Notes under the pieces: generated by a model | What the model was told of the DNA's origin: nothing | Seen by the model: the letters and a program-made list of their open reading frames with translations, nothing else | The model's database searches: none | Translations under genes and position numbers: made by a program | Assembly (NCBI GenBank): GCA_022841745.1 | Contig: JALHQW010000025.1 | Span: forward strand, 1 to 64,000 | Length of the DNA: 64,000 bases | Direction of reading: 5' to 3' | Source: Saprospiraceae bacterium | GTDB lineage: Bacteria; Bacteroidota; Bacteroidia; Chitinophagales; Saprospiraceae | Shown: piece by piece, positions 53,693 to 62,418 of the stretch | Layout of the letters: each line of letters starts with the position of its first letter | Position numbering within the stretch: the first letter of the stretch is position 1

Positions 53693-54886
53693 TCACCTAA
53701 TCACACGGCTTCTGGCAATTTTCTCCTTAACAATGGGCTTCAGCAAATCTGCCGCTTGCAACACAAGCGCCTCGCTGGAAGGGAAGGGCCGTGGCTGGTT
53801 GCCTATTTTCCTTTTTGAATCTTCAGTCAACGCTCGCTTGTCCCCATCAAATTTAGCTGCATAGTTTTCAAAAATAGCATCAACGGCCAACGGCTCGGTA
53901 TGGATGATTTCACGGGCTGCATTGTCGAAAAACTCCAATTTTCCACCAACATGCGCTGCCTTGTGCTGATAGGACTCGAATACCCTTGCCTTAATCAGTA
54001 CCTTTTTAGGAATCTTGATGTCGTTGCCAGCTGAGTCCTTCATCACATTGCCTTTGGAGTCGAGCACATATTCCCAGCCTTCTTCAATGGTCTTGTCATC
54101 AATATACTCTCGCTCCTTGACCAAGTCAGGAGATACCTCAATTTGGGTTAACCGCATTACAACCGTGTAGTCATACTTGCGTGCTGCATCGGGATTGAGG
54201 TGGACTTGCCGCCAATCCGAGTCAAGGTCTCGCACGCTGATTCGCTTTATTTCCCGCTCAAAGTCTCTGGGCAAGATGGTGCGGCTATCGTTTTCCATTT
54301 TGAACAGCACGTAGTGTGTTCCAAGTTCTCTGGCTCTCAACATCAGTTTTTCTTCGTCCTTGTAGGATTTGTAGTAGCGCTGAATGTCCTCGAAGTTTTC
54401 GTATGCGGTTCTAGCAGCTTGCTTGTCGCCCCGCTCTGCTTCTGCCAAATACCGCTTGCCTTCGGAGTAATAAAAGTCTGCTGCTTTCTTTTTGGAGTCC
54501 AGTTCCAATTCTTCCACCTTGACGAATTTGAAGTCGGCTTTGTAACCATCACTTGCATAAAGCGGAAGCAGTGGCTCAATCATTTCCTGCCTGAGTTTGA
54601 TGCGGCGATGTATTCGGTTGATTTCCACCCAGTTTTCGGTTCGTCCCTCTTTTTCAAGCACTTTAACATCTCGCATGTCTTGGGTGGTTACCCTTGCGAA
54701 TGCGTTTTCCAGCGCCTTGACGTGCTTCAGTTTTTTCTTCTTCTTGCCCGACAACTTCTTGATGCTTGCTGAAATAGCGCCTTCGTAGTTGCCTCGCTCC
54801 AATAATTTTTCGGGCCTTGAACAACTGCCCAGTATCAACAGGGCAGTGAGTAAAAACAGGACGGGTTTTAATGATGTTGCTAACAT
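53693..54886 (-). CDS. Lipoprotein with TPR-like helical N-terminus, unknown function
   Basis: 397 residues. Lipoprotein signal FLLTALLILGSC. The N-terminal 200 residues are helical and charged (RPEKLLERGNYEGAISASIK; ARTAYENFEDIQRYYKSYKD) like a tetratricopeptide array; the rest is beta-rich (YDYTVVMRLTQIEVSPDLVK; KIPKKVLIKARVFESYQHKA). It ends in SEALVLQAADLLKPIVKEKI. I recognise no named family. It is read in the same direction as pepT, 194 bases downstream of it. Confidence 0.82.
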   Translation of the reverse strand: MLATSLKPVLFLLTALLILGSCSRPEKLLERGNYEGAISASIKKLSGKKKKKLKHVKALENAFARVTTQDMRDVKVLEKEGRTENWVEINRIHRRIKLRQEMIEPLLPLYASDGYKADFKFVKVEELELDSKKKAADFYYSEGKRYLAEAERGDKQAARTAYENFEDIQRYYKSYKDEEKLMLRARELGTHYVLFKMENDSRTILPRDFEREIKRISVRDLDSDWRQVHLNPDAARKYDYTVVMRLTQIEVSPDLVKEREYIDDKTIEEGWEYVLDSKGNVMKDSAGNDIKIPKKVLIKARVFESYQHKAAHVGGKLEFFDNAAREIIHTEPLAVDAIFENYAAKFDGDKRALTEDSKRKIGNQPRPFPSSEALVLQAADLLKPIVKEKIARSRVIR

Positions 54887-55080
54887 GGCTTATGTCGTTT
54901 TGATGGACTAATTAGGTTTCGTGTAAGCAATGTAAATAGGTTAGTCACCCAGCCCTACTAAGGAATGGTTAATTTCCCAACCGCTTTTGTTAAGATCGCC
55001 TACAAAACCCAGGCAACTGTTAAATGAAGTTATTTAGGCGGATTTTTGTAACAAAAAACAGGGGGTATCTGTCTAATTGC

Positions 55081-56328
55081 TCAGCTTTTTTCTTCCCAAA
55101 CCAGGGCGATGTGGACAATAGAGCGAACTGCTGCTTCCATGTCTTGCACTGAAACCCATTCATGTTTAGAGTGGAAAGCATGTTCACCAGCGAAGATATT
55201 CGGGCAAGGCAAACCCAAGTATGATAACCTTGAACCATCGGTGCCACCTCGAATGGCAGAAGGGATTGGTTTCAATCCAGCCCTTTTAATCCCCTCGATA
55301 GCGTTGGCCATTATCGCAGGTTCTTGGTCAAGGATTTTTTTCATGTTACGGTACTGCTCGATCACCTTGAACTCAGCGTGTGAGTTTGGGTATTTCTTCA
55401 TTACTTTTTCCATGGTTTTGCGGAGCACATTAGCATGTTCTTTCAACTTGCTGTCTTCAAAGTCTCGGATGATAAAACGGATGGTCGCTTTTTCAGCCAT
55501 GCCATCCATCACTACTGGGTGGACAAAGCCGTCCCGCCCGCTGGTTGATTCAGGGGTGAGTTTGTCTTTTGGGAGGGCGGACACTATTTCGCTGGCAATC
55601 TTGATGGCATTTTCCATCTTGCCTTTTGCATACCCAGGGTGGGCACTTACACCATGTATGGTAATCAGCACTGCATCTGCCGAGAAGGTTTCGTCTTCGA
55701 GGCTTCCAGCTTTTTCGCCATCCACGGTGTAAGCGTATTTAGCTCCCAATTTCTTTAAGTCCACTTTGTCACCCCCCCTACCTATCTCCTCGTCTGGCGT
55801 AAAGAGGATTTTGATTTCACCATGTTTCAAACTTGGGTTTGCCATCAAAAAATTAGCAGCATCCATAATTTCAGCAACGCCCGCCTTGTTGTCGGCGCCC
55901 AATAGGGTAGTGCCACTCGCTGTGACGACATCATTGCCTATCTGGTCAGCGAGGTTGGGGTGGTCCTTTAGCCGGATTACCTGCGTCGTGTCATCTGGTA
56001 GCACCAAGTCTTGGCCTTGGTAGTTTTTATGGACAATAGGTTTGACGTTTTCGCCACTGCTATCAGGCGAGGTGTCCATGTGGGAACAAAAGCAAATAAC
56101 AGGCACTTGCTTATCTGAGGTAGCGGGTATCGTAGCATAAACATAGCCATACTTGTCAAGTTTGGCGTCGGCCACGCCCATGGACTTGAGTTCCTTCACC
56201 AACAGTTTGCCCAGGTTTTTTTGTTTTTCAGTGGAAGGAATGGTTGTGGAAGCTGCGTCAGATTGGGTGTCAATTATCACATACCGCAGGAAGCGGTCGA
56301 GGACGGTGTGTTCAATTTTTAGCGACAT
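55081..56328 (-). CDS. pepT: Peptidase T (tripeptide aminopeptidase)
   Basis: 415 residues, M20 metallopeptidase family, standard length for PepT. The two-zinc site is complete: His and Asp in CFCSHMDTSPDSSGENVKP, bridging Asp in LLGADNKAGVAEIMDAANF, catalytic Glu pair in FTPDEEIGRGGD, Asp in YTVDGEKAGSLEDETFSADA and final His in GEHAFHSKHEWVSV. The N-terminus (LDRFLRYVIIDTQSD) is also typical. It releases the N-terminal residue from tripeptides in the cytoplasm. Confidence 0.96.
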   Translation of the reverse strand: MSLKIEHTVLDRFLRYVIIDTQSDAASTTIPSTEKQKNLGKLLVKELKSMGVADAKLDKYGYVYATIPATSDKQVPVICFCSHMDTSPDSSGENVKPIVHKNYQGQDLVLPDDTTQVIRLKDHPNLADQIGNDVVTASGTTLLGADNKAGVAEIMDAANFLMANPSLKHGEIKILFTPDEEIGRGGDKVDLKKLGAKYAYTVDGEKAGSLEDETFSADAVLITIHGVSAHPGYAKGKMENAIKIASEIVSALPKDKLTPESTSGRDGFVHPVVMDGMAEKATIRFIIRDFEDSKLKEHANVLRKTMEKVMKKYPNSHAEFKVIEQYRNMKKILDQEPAIMANAIEGIKRAGLKPIPSAIRGGTDGSRLSYLGLPCPNIFAGEHAFHSKHEWVSVQDMEAAVRSIVHIALVWEEKS

Positions 56329-56730
56329 TTTCGTTGAATTTGATGGTCATTAAAAAGGAGTTGGGGAAAAACGCTGCAAATTAATGACTTGCTGGGTGAA
56401 TCTCCTGCAGACATTTGGCAGTTGAACACAGAATAGGTCAATGACCGATTGATTTAATTTACGTTAACAAAATATTAATCAAGTAACAAGCATCATTCTT
56501 ACCTTTGCGTACGTTTTCAAGGCAAAAAATTGATGGGCTGCAAAATATTTGCAAAAAATAATGAACAAAACCGGTTTGTGACCTCTTCTAAGGTTACAAG
56601 TCTTAACCGACGATACAGCTTGTAGAGTATTAAGTATTTGACAAAAGGAAATCACTCAAACAAACCCAAAAGTCAGAAATAAGACCTACAAGCCTTAAAC
56701 CATTTTCATTTAACTAAATTAACTTTCAAC
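56329..56730 (+). promoter_or_regulatory. Intergenic region with a long leader
   Basis: No gene is seen in these 402 bases between divergent genes. A TACCTTTG box at 56500-56507 would start transcription near 56514, giving the following lipoprotein a leader of about 215 bases. The leader has an imperfect direct repeat, TACAAGTCTTAACC and later TACAAGCCTTAAACC, and an inverted CTTGTAG/CTACAAG pair. Confidence 0.5.
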
Positions 56731-57654
56731 ATGAAAAAAATTCTTTGGATTTTCTCCAGTGCAATTTTGCTCTCAACTGCGATTCTTTCTACTGGTTGTG
56801 GAGAGGAAGGAACAGATGACCCAAAACTTAGCCCAGTAGTTGTGATTACAGATGGACCGGAGCCAGCAACTGTGGTTCAAGATGCAGGAACCGTTGTTAC
56901 AGTTACTGTAGAGGCAACAAAAGGCACTGACGCCTTGAAATCCGTTACTGTGTATGGAGGCGATACTAAGGTTGGAATTGACGACCTTACTATTGATGGT
57001 GTTCCTGCAGCTGCAAACCCAGTTTTGATCACCAGCCCAACTGATGTAATGACCTGGGAAATCGGTGTTCATGTTCACGCTGCTGCTGGTACAGCAACCT
57101 ATAGGGTGGTTGTAGGCGATGACGGCGGACTTGAAGATGAGGCGAGCTTTGATGTAACAGTAGAAGCTCCTATCGAAAATACCCTCACTGGTGTTTTATT
57201 TAATGCCGCTGGCCCTGCTGGCACTGGTGGCTTAGATCTTGACACTGGCAATGGTACTGGTAGTTCTGCCACAGAATCAGAACTTCGTGACATGGGTATT
57301 GACTCCCTCGCTGGCTCTGGCGACAACTGGCGTCGTCGTATCGGTGGTATCAATGGTGCGAACATCCGCTTTGCTGGCAATGGCACAGTTGAGTTTGGTG
57401 ACGTTGCATCCAAAGAAGCTATTGTAGCATTGTATGATGGTGCTGATGAACTTCAAGCTGCCAATACCTATACCACAGGCAATATCGACAAGTGGGGTAA
57501 CTTCAAAGTTTCTGGCACTGTACAAATAGGTGACGTATTCGTTGTGTACAAAAGCTCAACGGAGACTTATTACCTTGTTGAGGTAACGGATGTTGAAGAG
57601 AACACTGGCCTTGGCGACAACGATGACAATTACACGCTTTCAATCAAGTATTGA
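56731..57654 (+). CDS. Surface-type lipoprotein, unknown function
   Basis: 307 residues. Lipoprotein signal SSAILLSTAILSTGC. An Ig-like domain (about 35-145; VVITDGPEPATVVQDAGTVV, YRVVVGDDGGLEDEASFDVT) is followed by a second domain of about 150 residues (GGLDLDTGNGTGSSATESEL; INGANIRFAGNGTVEF; LVEVTDVEENTGLGDNDDNY) that resembles a common Bacteroidota module with a conserved L-D-L-D-T-G start. Codons are biased towards a few T-ending forms (GTT, GCT, GGT), suggesting high expression. Ends at a strong terminator. Confidence 0.85.
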   Translation: MKKILWIFSSAILLSTAILSTGCGEEGTDDPKLSPVVVITDGPEPATVVQDAGTVVTVTVEATKGTDALKSVTVYGGDTKVGIDDLTIDGVPAAANPVLITSPTDVMTWEIGVHVHAAAGTATYRVVVGDDGGLEDEASFDVTVEAPIENTLTGVLFNAAGPAGTGGLDLDTGNGTGSSATESELRDMGIDSLAGSGDNWRRRIGGINGANIRFAGNGTVEFGDVASKEAIVALYDGADELQAANTYTTGNIDKWGNFKVSGTVQIGDVFVVYKSSTETYYLVEVTDVEENTGLGDNDDNYTLSIKY

Positions 57655-57681
57655 TAAGCGCTTAGAAAATAAGTATTCAAG

Positions 57682-57710
57682 ATGCCCGGTGGTAATTCAC
57701 CGGGCATTTT
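57682..57710 (+). terminator. Rho-independent terminator
   Basis: Perfect ATGCCCGGTG/CACCGGGCAT stem followed by TTTGCTTTTT; ends the lipoprotein transcript. Confidence 0.93.
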
Positions 57711-57883
57711 GCTTTTTAACACCCCGTTAACATTCGTTGGAAACCCGTTGTGCAAAGCTGGGCATGGCTTTCGCTTAAATTTGCACAACAATTGCGGAGG
57801 TTTTCTAATTGAAAAAATCCCTAATTTTGCACCGCTGATACAAAGCGCACAAAAAAATTTATCATCACAAAAAAATTAAGAAG

Positions 57884-58462
57884 ATGTTGAAGCAATTCAA
57901 ACTTGGTTTACTCACAGTTCTTACTGTAGCTGCACTTTCAAGTTGCAAAAACGATGGTGCTGATACTGCTGCCACCGATACCGCTGCAGTTCCAACTACC
58001 ACAGAAGGTGGAATCACTGCTACCCCAACTGCTGACCCTAATGCTGCAGTAGCACAGCCTGGCGCTGAAACTCCTGCTGCTCCTACTGGTCCTACGACAA
58101 CCATGACTTTTGCAGAGACCGAGTTCAACTTCGGAAAGGTAAAGGCTGGTGAGAAAGTACAGCACGAATACGTTTTCAAGAACACAGGCAAAGAGCCGCT
58201 TGTTATCAGCAATGCAAAAGGTAGCTGTGGCTGCACGGTTCCTGAGTGGCCGAAAGAGCCAATTGCACCTGGAGCATCTGGCAAGATCAAGGTAGAGTTT
58301 GATAGCAAAGGCAAGAGTGGACCAAATTCCAAGCAGGTAACCATCACTGCCAACACTGACCCACCTCAGTCTATCATCTACATCAAAGGTGACGTTATTG
58401 GAGATCCAGCTGCTGCTGCACCTGCACCTGCCGCTGGTGGTACTGCACCACAGAAGCAATAA
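57884..58462 (+). CDS. DUF1573 lipoprotein
   Basis: 192 residues. Lipoprotein signal LLTVLTVAALSSC, an Ala/Thr/Pro-rich linker, then a DUF1573 domain (about 70-165): TMTFAETEFNFGKVKAGEKV, HEYVFKNTGKEPLVISNAKG, SCGCTVPEWPKEPIAPG and GKIKVEFDSKGKSGPN. The SCGC motif and the ASPM/SPD2/Hydin-like Ig fold define the family. The C-terminus is Ala/Pro-rich low complexity. Periplasmic or surface; function unknown, often abundant in Bacteroidota. A TAATTTTG box at 57822-57829 precedes it. Confidence 0.92.
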   Translation: MLKQFKLGLLTVLTVAALSSCKNDGADTAATDTAAVPTTTEGGITATPTADPNAAVAQPGAETPAAPTGPTTTMTFAETEFNFGKVKAGEKVQHEYVFKNTGKEPLVISNAKGSCGCTVPEWPKEPIAPGASGKIKVEFDSKGKSGPNSKQVTITANTDPPQSIIYIKGDVIGDPAAAAPAPAAGGTAPQKQ

Positions 58463-58484
58463 TCTTATTGATTAATAAATGACG

Positions 58485-58518
58485 AAAGCCCGTACGACTC
58501 GATGTTGTACGGGCTTTT
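58485..58518 (+). terminator. Rho-independent terminator
   Basis: AAAGCCCGTAC pairs exactly with GTACGGGCTTT, then a T-run; ends the DUF1573 transcript. Confidence 0.93.
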
Positions 58519-58616
58519 CTGTTGGGATGCTTGAAAATCTGTTTGTTTCGAAATGCAAAATGGTGCGAATTCTTCAAAAACTCAGTTATTTGCACTCCAA
58601 TGCCTAAATCCACGTT

Positions 58617-59552
58617 ATGCTTAAAGAAACTGCACAAACCACTTCTCATATCCTAATGGTTCGCCCGGCCAATTTTGGCTTTAATGAAGAAACTGCCTCC
58701 AGCAATGCTTTCCAATCCAATGATAAGCTGCTTTCCAATGCCGAAATAAGCAGACTCGCCGTCGCAGAATTTGATGCAATGGTAGCAAAGCTGAGAAACG
58801 TTGGAGTGGACGTTATCACATTTGAGGACACCAACCGTCCGTTAAAGCCCGATGCAGTATTCCCCAACAATTGGGTGACTTTTCACCAAAACGCTACCAT
58901 TGTTACCTATCCAATGTATGCACCGGTGCGGCGATTAGAGCGACGGGACGACATAATCAAGGGGATACAAGATCGGTTCAGGGTTGAACAAAAAATCCAG
59001 TTGCAGGAGTATGAAGAGATTGACCAATACTTAGAGGGCACCGGCAGCATGATCATTGACAGGCCCAATAAGCTTGTCTATGCCTGCCTAAGCGCAAGAA
59101 CACATCCAGATTTGCTGTTGCGATATTGCAAATTGATGGGATACACTGCAGTCCCATTTCATGCGGTGGATGGCAATTCAATCGAGATCTACCATACCAA
59201 TGTGATGATGGCCTTGGGGGAATCATTTGTTGTGATTTGTATGGAAACCGTACAAAGTGAGATTGAAGAAGAAATGCTCCGTAACAAGTTTGCTGCAACA
59301 GGAAAGGAGATCATTGAAATAACCTTGGAGCAGATGTTGAACTTTGCGGGCAATATGCTACAAGTTAGCAATGAAAAGGGCGAGACTTTTTTAGTGATGT
59401 CAGGTAGGGCCTTTGAATCCTTGACCGATGCGCAAATTGCCCAGATCAGTAAGCACACCAATATCCTTTCAGCACCAATTCCTACCATTGAAACCTACGG
59501 TGGCGGCAGTGTGCGTTGCATGATGGCAGAGGTGTTTCTTCCATTGAAATAG
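58617..59552 (+). CDS. ctlX: Citrulline-utilisation-type amidinotransferase-fold hydrolase (CtlX)
   Basis: 311 residues of the guanidino-group-modifying superfamily, which includes arginine deiminase. Typical segments: ILMVRPANFGFNEETASSNA, RPLKPDAVFPNNWVTFHQNA, VTYPMYAPVRRLERRDDI, EGTGSMIIDRPNKLVYACLS, and His in AVDGNSIEIYHTNVMMALGE. The catalytic Cys301 lies in YGGGSVRCMMAEVFLP. CtlX proteins are linked to citrulline catabolism; direct biochemical function is less certain than the fold. No ureide or citrulline pathway genes are adjacent. Confidence 0.9.
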   Translation: MLKETAQTTSHILMVRPANFGFNEETASSNAFQSNDKLLSNAEISRLAVAEFDAMVAKLRNVGVDVITFEDTNRPLKPDAVFPNNWVTFHQNATIVTYPMYAPVRRLERRDDIIKGIQDRFRVEQKIQLQEYEEIDQYLEGTGSMIIDRPNKLVYACLSARTHPDLLLRYCKLMGYTAVPFHAVDGNSIEIYHTNVMMALGESFVVICMETVQSEIEEEMLRNKFAATGKEIIEITLEQMLNFAGNMLQVSNEKGETFLVMSGRAFESLTDAQIAQISKHTNILSAPIPTIETYGGGSVRCMMAEVFLPLK

Positions 59553-59605
59553 TCACAGAGGATTAGGTGGGCGCAATGGTTTTAATCCTTTTCTGAACAA
59601 CATCC

Positions 59606-59625
59606 ATTGGTTTCAAAAAACCAAT
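59606..59625 (+). terminator. Weak hairpin after ctlX
   Basis: ATTGGTTT pairs with AAACCAAT around CAAA, with only a short T-rich tail (TGTTTGACCTTT). It may end the ctlX transcript; the remaining bases to the sppA gene show no other feature. Confidence 0.4.
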
Positions 59626-59760
59626 TGTTTGACCTTTAATTTTCTTTCTTGGTATTGATAGAAGCTGCATTCATCTATAAAAAACCTTTGTCCTTGAACG
59701 TCAATCTATCTTCGACGTTCTAATAGTTCCAAGTAATTTAAATAAAAATAAAGCGCATAA

Positions 59761-61545
59761 ATGAGCCAATTCATAAAAAACGTTTTTGCATCTTGCCTTG
59801 GGGTAGCCTTGGCCTTGTTTGTGTTTTTCTTCGTTGGTATATTTTTCATTACTGCATTGGCCGGTAGCGGTGGCAAGAAAACAGTTTCGGTAAGTGAAAA
59901 CTCCGTCTTGCACCTCAGGTTCGACCATCAAGTACCAGAACAAACCAACAATGTCGAATCTTCTGGGTTAGAAGCCTTCAAAGGTGACGACGTTTTAGGT
60001 TTGAACGATGTGCTCAAACTGTTGGAACACGCTGCTGCTGATGACAATATAAAAGGAGTTTATATCAACCCAGAAGCCGATCTTGGCATGGGGCTGGCAA
60101 CCGCCGACGCTTACCGAAAGGCGCTCGAAAAATTCAAGGAGAGTGACAAATACATTATTTCAAACTCAAAGTACTACTCTCAAGGAGCCTATTATCTCGC
60201 CTCTGTTGCAGATCAAGTCTATATCAACCCATTGGGAAGTGTCGATTTTCATGGGTTCTCTGCCATGATTCCTTTTTTCAAGGACATGCTCGACAAGATT
60301 GGGGTGAAAATGGAGGTCTTCTATGCAGGTGATTTCAAGAGTGGCTCGGAGCCATTTCGACTAAATAAAATGACAGATAACAACCGCTTGCAGATGCGGG
60401 AATTCTTGGAGCCAGTTTACCAGAACTTTTTGGCGGACATTGGAAAGTCGAGGAAAATGGACGTTGCAGCACTGAGAGCGATTGCTGATGGACTTAAAGT
60501 AAGAACTGCTGCTGACGCTTTGTCTCTCGGCCTTGTAGATAAGGTAGGCTATGTTGATGAAGTCATAAGCGATTTCAAGCAGCGGTTTGGTTTAAAAGAT
60601 ACGGACAAAATCAATGTCATCACCTTGGAAGACTATGCCATGGGAGTAACCTTGAAAAAGGATTTCAAGACGAAGGAAAGGATTGCGTTGGTCTATGCGG
60701 AAGGCGATATCCTGATGAACGAGGGCCCCCGTGGTTCCATCGTTGACCAGAAATATGTTAAAATGCTTCGAGAGATAAGGGAAGACGAGAAAATAAAGGC
60801 CGTTGTGCTTCGTGTAAATTCCGGCGGGGGAAGTGCGATTGCATCCGAAAATATTTGGCGGGAACTGGAGTTAATCAAGAAAGCAGGCAAAAAAATAGTG
60901 GTTTCGATGGGAGACTATGCTGCCTCTGGTGGCTACTACATTGCCTGTAATGCAGATAAAATCATTGCTGAGCCAAACACCTTGACAGGTTCGATTGGTG
61001 TTTTCAGCATGATGCCGAATGCCTCCAAAATGTTTGACGAAAAATTGGGCATACACTGGGACACCGTAAAAACAACCAAGTATAGTACAGGTGTAAACCC
61101 ATTTTATGACGTAACTCCACTTGAAGCCGAGCAGCTACAATACTCTACACAAGCGATTTATGAGATTTTTCTCCAGCGGGTTGCTGATGGGCGGGATATG
61201 GCCAGGGACAGTGTGCACAATATTGCCCAAGGGCGGGTATGGATTGCGGAAAAAGCCATTAAAATCGGCTTGGTTGATGAAGTTGGAGGTATCGAGCTTG
61301 CGTTGTCAACCGCCGCCGAACTTGCAGGCCTCGAAAAGTACCGATTGATGGAATACCCACGCCAACCTGACCCTATGCAAGAACTAATTGCCGAACTGAC
61401 AGGGGAGGGTGGTGATAAAGGCATTCGTGGAAAAGCTGTTGAAGAAGAACTCAACGAGATTTACCCGAACTACAAAACCTTAAAGAAGTGGGTGAAAATG
61501 GAAGGTGTCCAGGCAAGATTGCCATTTATAATCCCTTTCAAATGA
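59761..61545 (+). CDS. sppA: Signal peptide peptidase SppA, 67-kDa type
   Basis: 594 residues, the long two-domain form. An N-terminal membrane anchor (LGVALALFVFFFVGIFFITA) is followed by two crotonase-like domains. The catalytic Lys is Lys193 in FYAGDFKSGSEPFRL, in the N-terminal domain, and the nucleophile Ser is Ser389 in GDYAASGGYYIACNADK, in the C-terminal domain; their spacing is close to that of E. coli SppA. TGSIGVFSMMPN is also typical. It digests signal peptides left in the inner membrane. Confidence 0.95.
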   Translation: MSQFIKNVFASCLGVALALFVFFFVGIFFITALAGSGGKKTVSVSENSVLHLRFDHQVPEQTNNVESSGLEAFKGDDVLGLNDVLKLLEHAAADDNIKGVYINPEADLGMGLATADAYRKALEKFKESDKYIISNSKYYSQGAYYLASVADQVYINPLGSVDFHGFSAMIPFFKDMLDKIGVKMEVFYAGDFKSGSEPFRLNKMTDNNRLQMREFLEPVYQNFLADIGKSRKMDVAALRAIADGLKVRTAADALSLGLVDKVGYVDEVISDFKQRFGLKDTDKINVITLEDYAMGVTLKKDFKTKERIALVYAEGDILMNEGPRGSIVDQKYVKMLREIREDEKIKAVVLRVNSGGGSAIASENIWRELELIKKAGKKIVVSMGDYAASGGYYIACNADKIIAEPNTLTGSIGVFSMMPNASKMFDEKLGIHWDTVKTTKYSTGVNPFYDVTPLEAEQLQYSTQAIYEIFLQRVADGRDMARDSVHNIAQGRVWIAEKAIKIGLVDEVGGIELALSTAAELAGLEKYRLMEYPRQPDPMQELIAELTGEGGDKGIRGKAVEEELNEIYPNYKTLKKWVKMEGVQARLPFIIPFK

Positions 61546-61582
61546 AATAAGGGCAACCATATAAAAGGGGTAGGAGCAAAAA

Positions 61583-61619
61583 AAACTTGCCTTGACAATT
61601 TGATTGTCAAGGCAAGTTT
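61583..61619. terminator. Rho-independent terminator between converging genes
   Basis: A perfect 17-bp stem, AAACTTGCCTTGACAAT with its inverse, around TTG. The eight-base T-run is on the minus strand, so it mainly ends the leftward methyltransferase gene, whose stop codon it touches; it may also stop sppA transcription. Confidence 0.93.
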
Positions 61620-62380
61620 CATTTTAGGCTTGGCGCAAAAAAAGCGCAGAGTATCCCTGTCGCTACCGCAACGTTAAGCGATTCGGCACCGCCGCCGATG
61701 CCCCTCGGAATACTGATTTTATGTTTGATTTGCTGCTGGATTTCAAGTGAGAGTCCCTTGCTTTCATTCCCCAAAACTAGAATGGCTGGCGTAGAAAATT
61801 CGCCTTCATGAATGGAAACCCCCTCCAACATTGCCCCATAACTGGGCAAACTGGGAAACTTCGAAACCAAATCGGAAAAGCTGATTTCCATGCTATTTAC
61901 CCTTAAAAAGGCTCCCATGCTGGCTTGAACGACTTTTGGATTGTAAAACTCAACACTGCCAGGTGAACAGAACACCCATTGTATGCCAAACCAATCGGCA
62001 ATACGTAAAATGGTTCCGAAATTGCCAGGATCCCTAATGTCTTCCAAGAAAAGCGTAAGTCCATTCTCAACCGTGTTTTCATTGAAATTTTGGTCAGGTT
62101 GGTTTACTACCAGAAGAACTTGGTTGGGGGTGGTCAGGAGCGATATTTTTTTTAGTTCACGCTCCTCTACCGCTAGTACATTCATTTTGTCATAAATCAA
62201 CCCCTTGTTATCAAGCACCCATTGCTGGCTTGCAACGACCATATTCACCTCCAATTTTTTTGACTCCAACACTTCCTTGGCCAATTTTACGCCCTCCACA
62301 ATGAATTTGTGGTACTTTTGACGATACTTCCTTTCATGCAAGGATTTGATAAACTTTAACTGATTGATGGATAATTTCAT
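61619..62380 (-). CDS. TrmH/SpoU-family RNA methyltransferase
   Basis: 253 residues. An N-terminal substrate-binding domain (FIKSLHERKYRQKYHKFIVE; LVVNQPDQNF) precedes a SPOUT knot domain with the three family motifs: LEDIRDPGNFGTILRIADWF, LVLGNESKGLSLEI and the C-terminal ISIPRGIGGGAESLNVAVAT. It transfers a methyl group to a ribose 2'-hydroxyl of rRNA or tRNA; the target nucleotide cannot be told. The gene is divergent from tamL, 38 bases apart. Confidence 0.95.
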   Translation of the reverse strand: MKLSINQLKFIKSLHERKYRQKYHKFIVEGVKLAKEVLESKKLEVNMVVASQQWVLDNKGLIYDKMNVLAVEERELKKISLLTTPNQVLLVVNQPDQNFNENTVENGLTLFLEDIRDPGNFGTILRIADWFGIQWVFCSPGSVEFYNPKVVQASMGAFLRVNSMEISFSDLVSKFPSLPSYGAMLEGVSIHEGEFSTPAILVLGNESKGLSLEIQQQIKHKISIPRGIGGGAESLNVAVATGILCAFFAPSLK

Positions 62381-62418
62381 CTGGATTCTGCTGTTTTAGT
62401 TGAATAGTACCAAACTCT

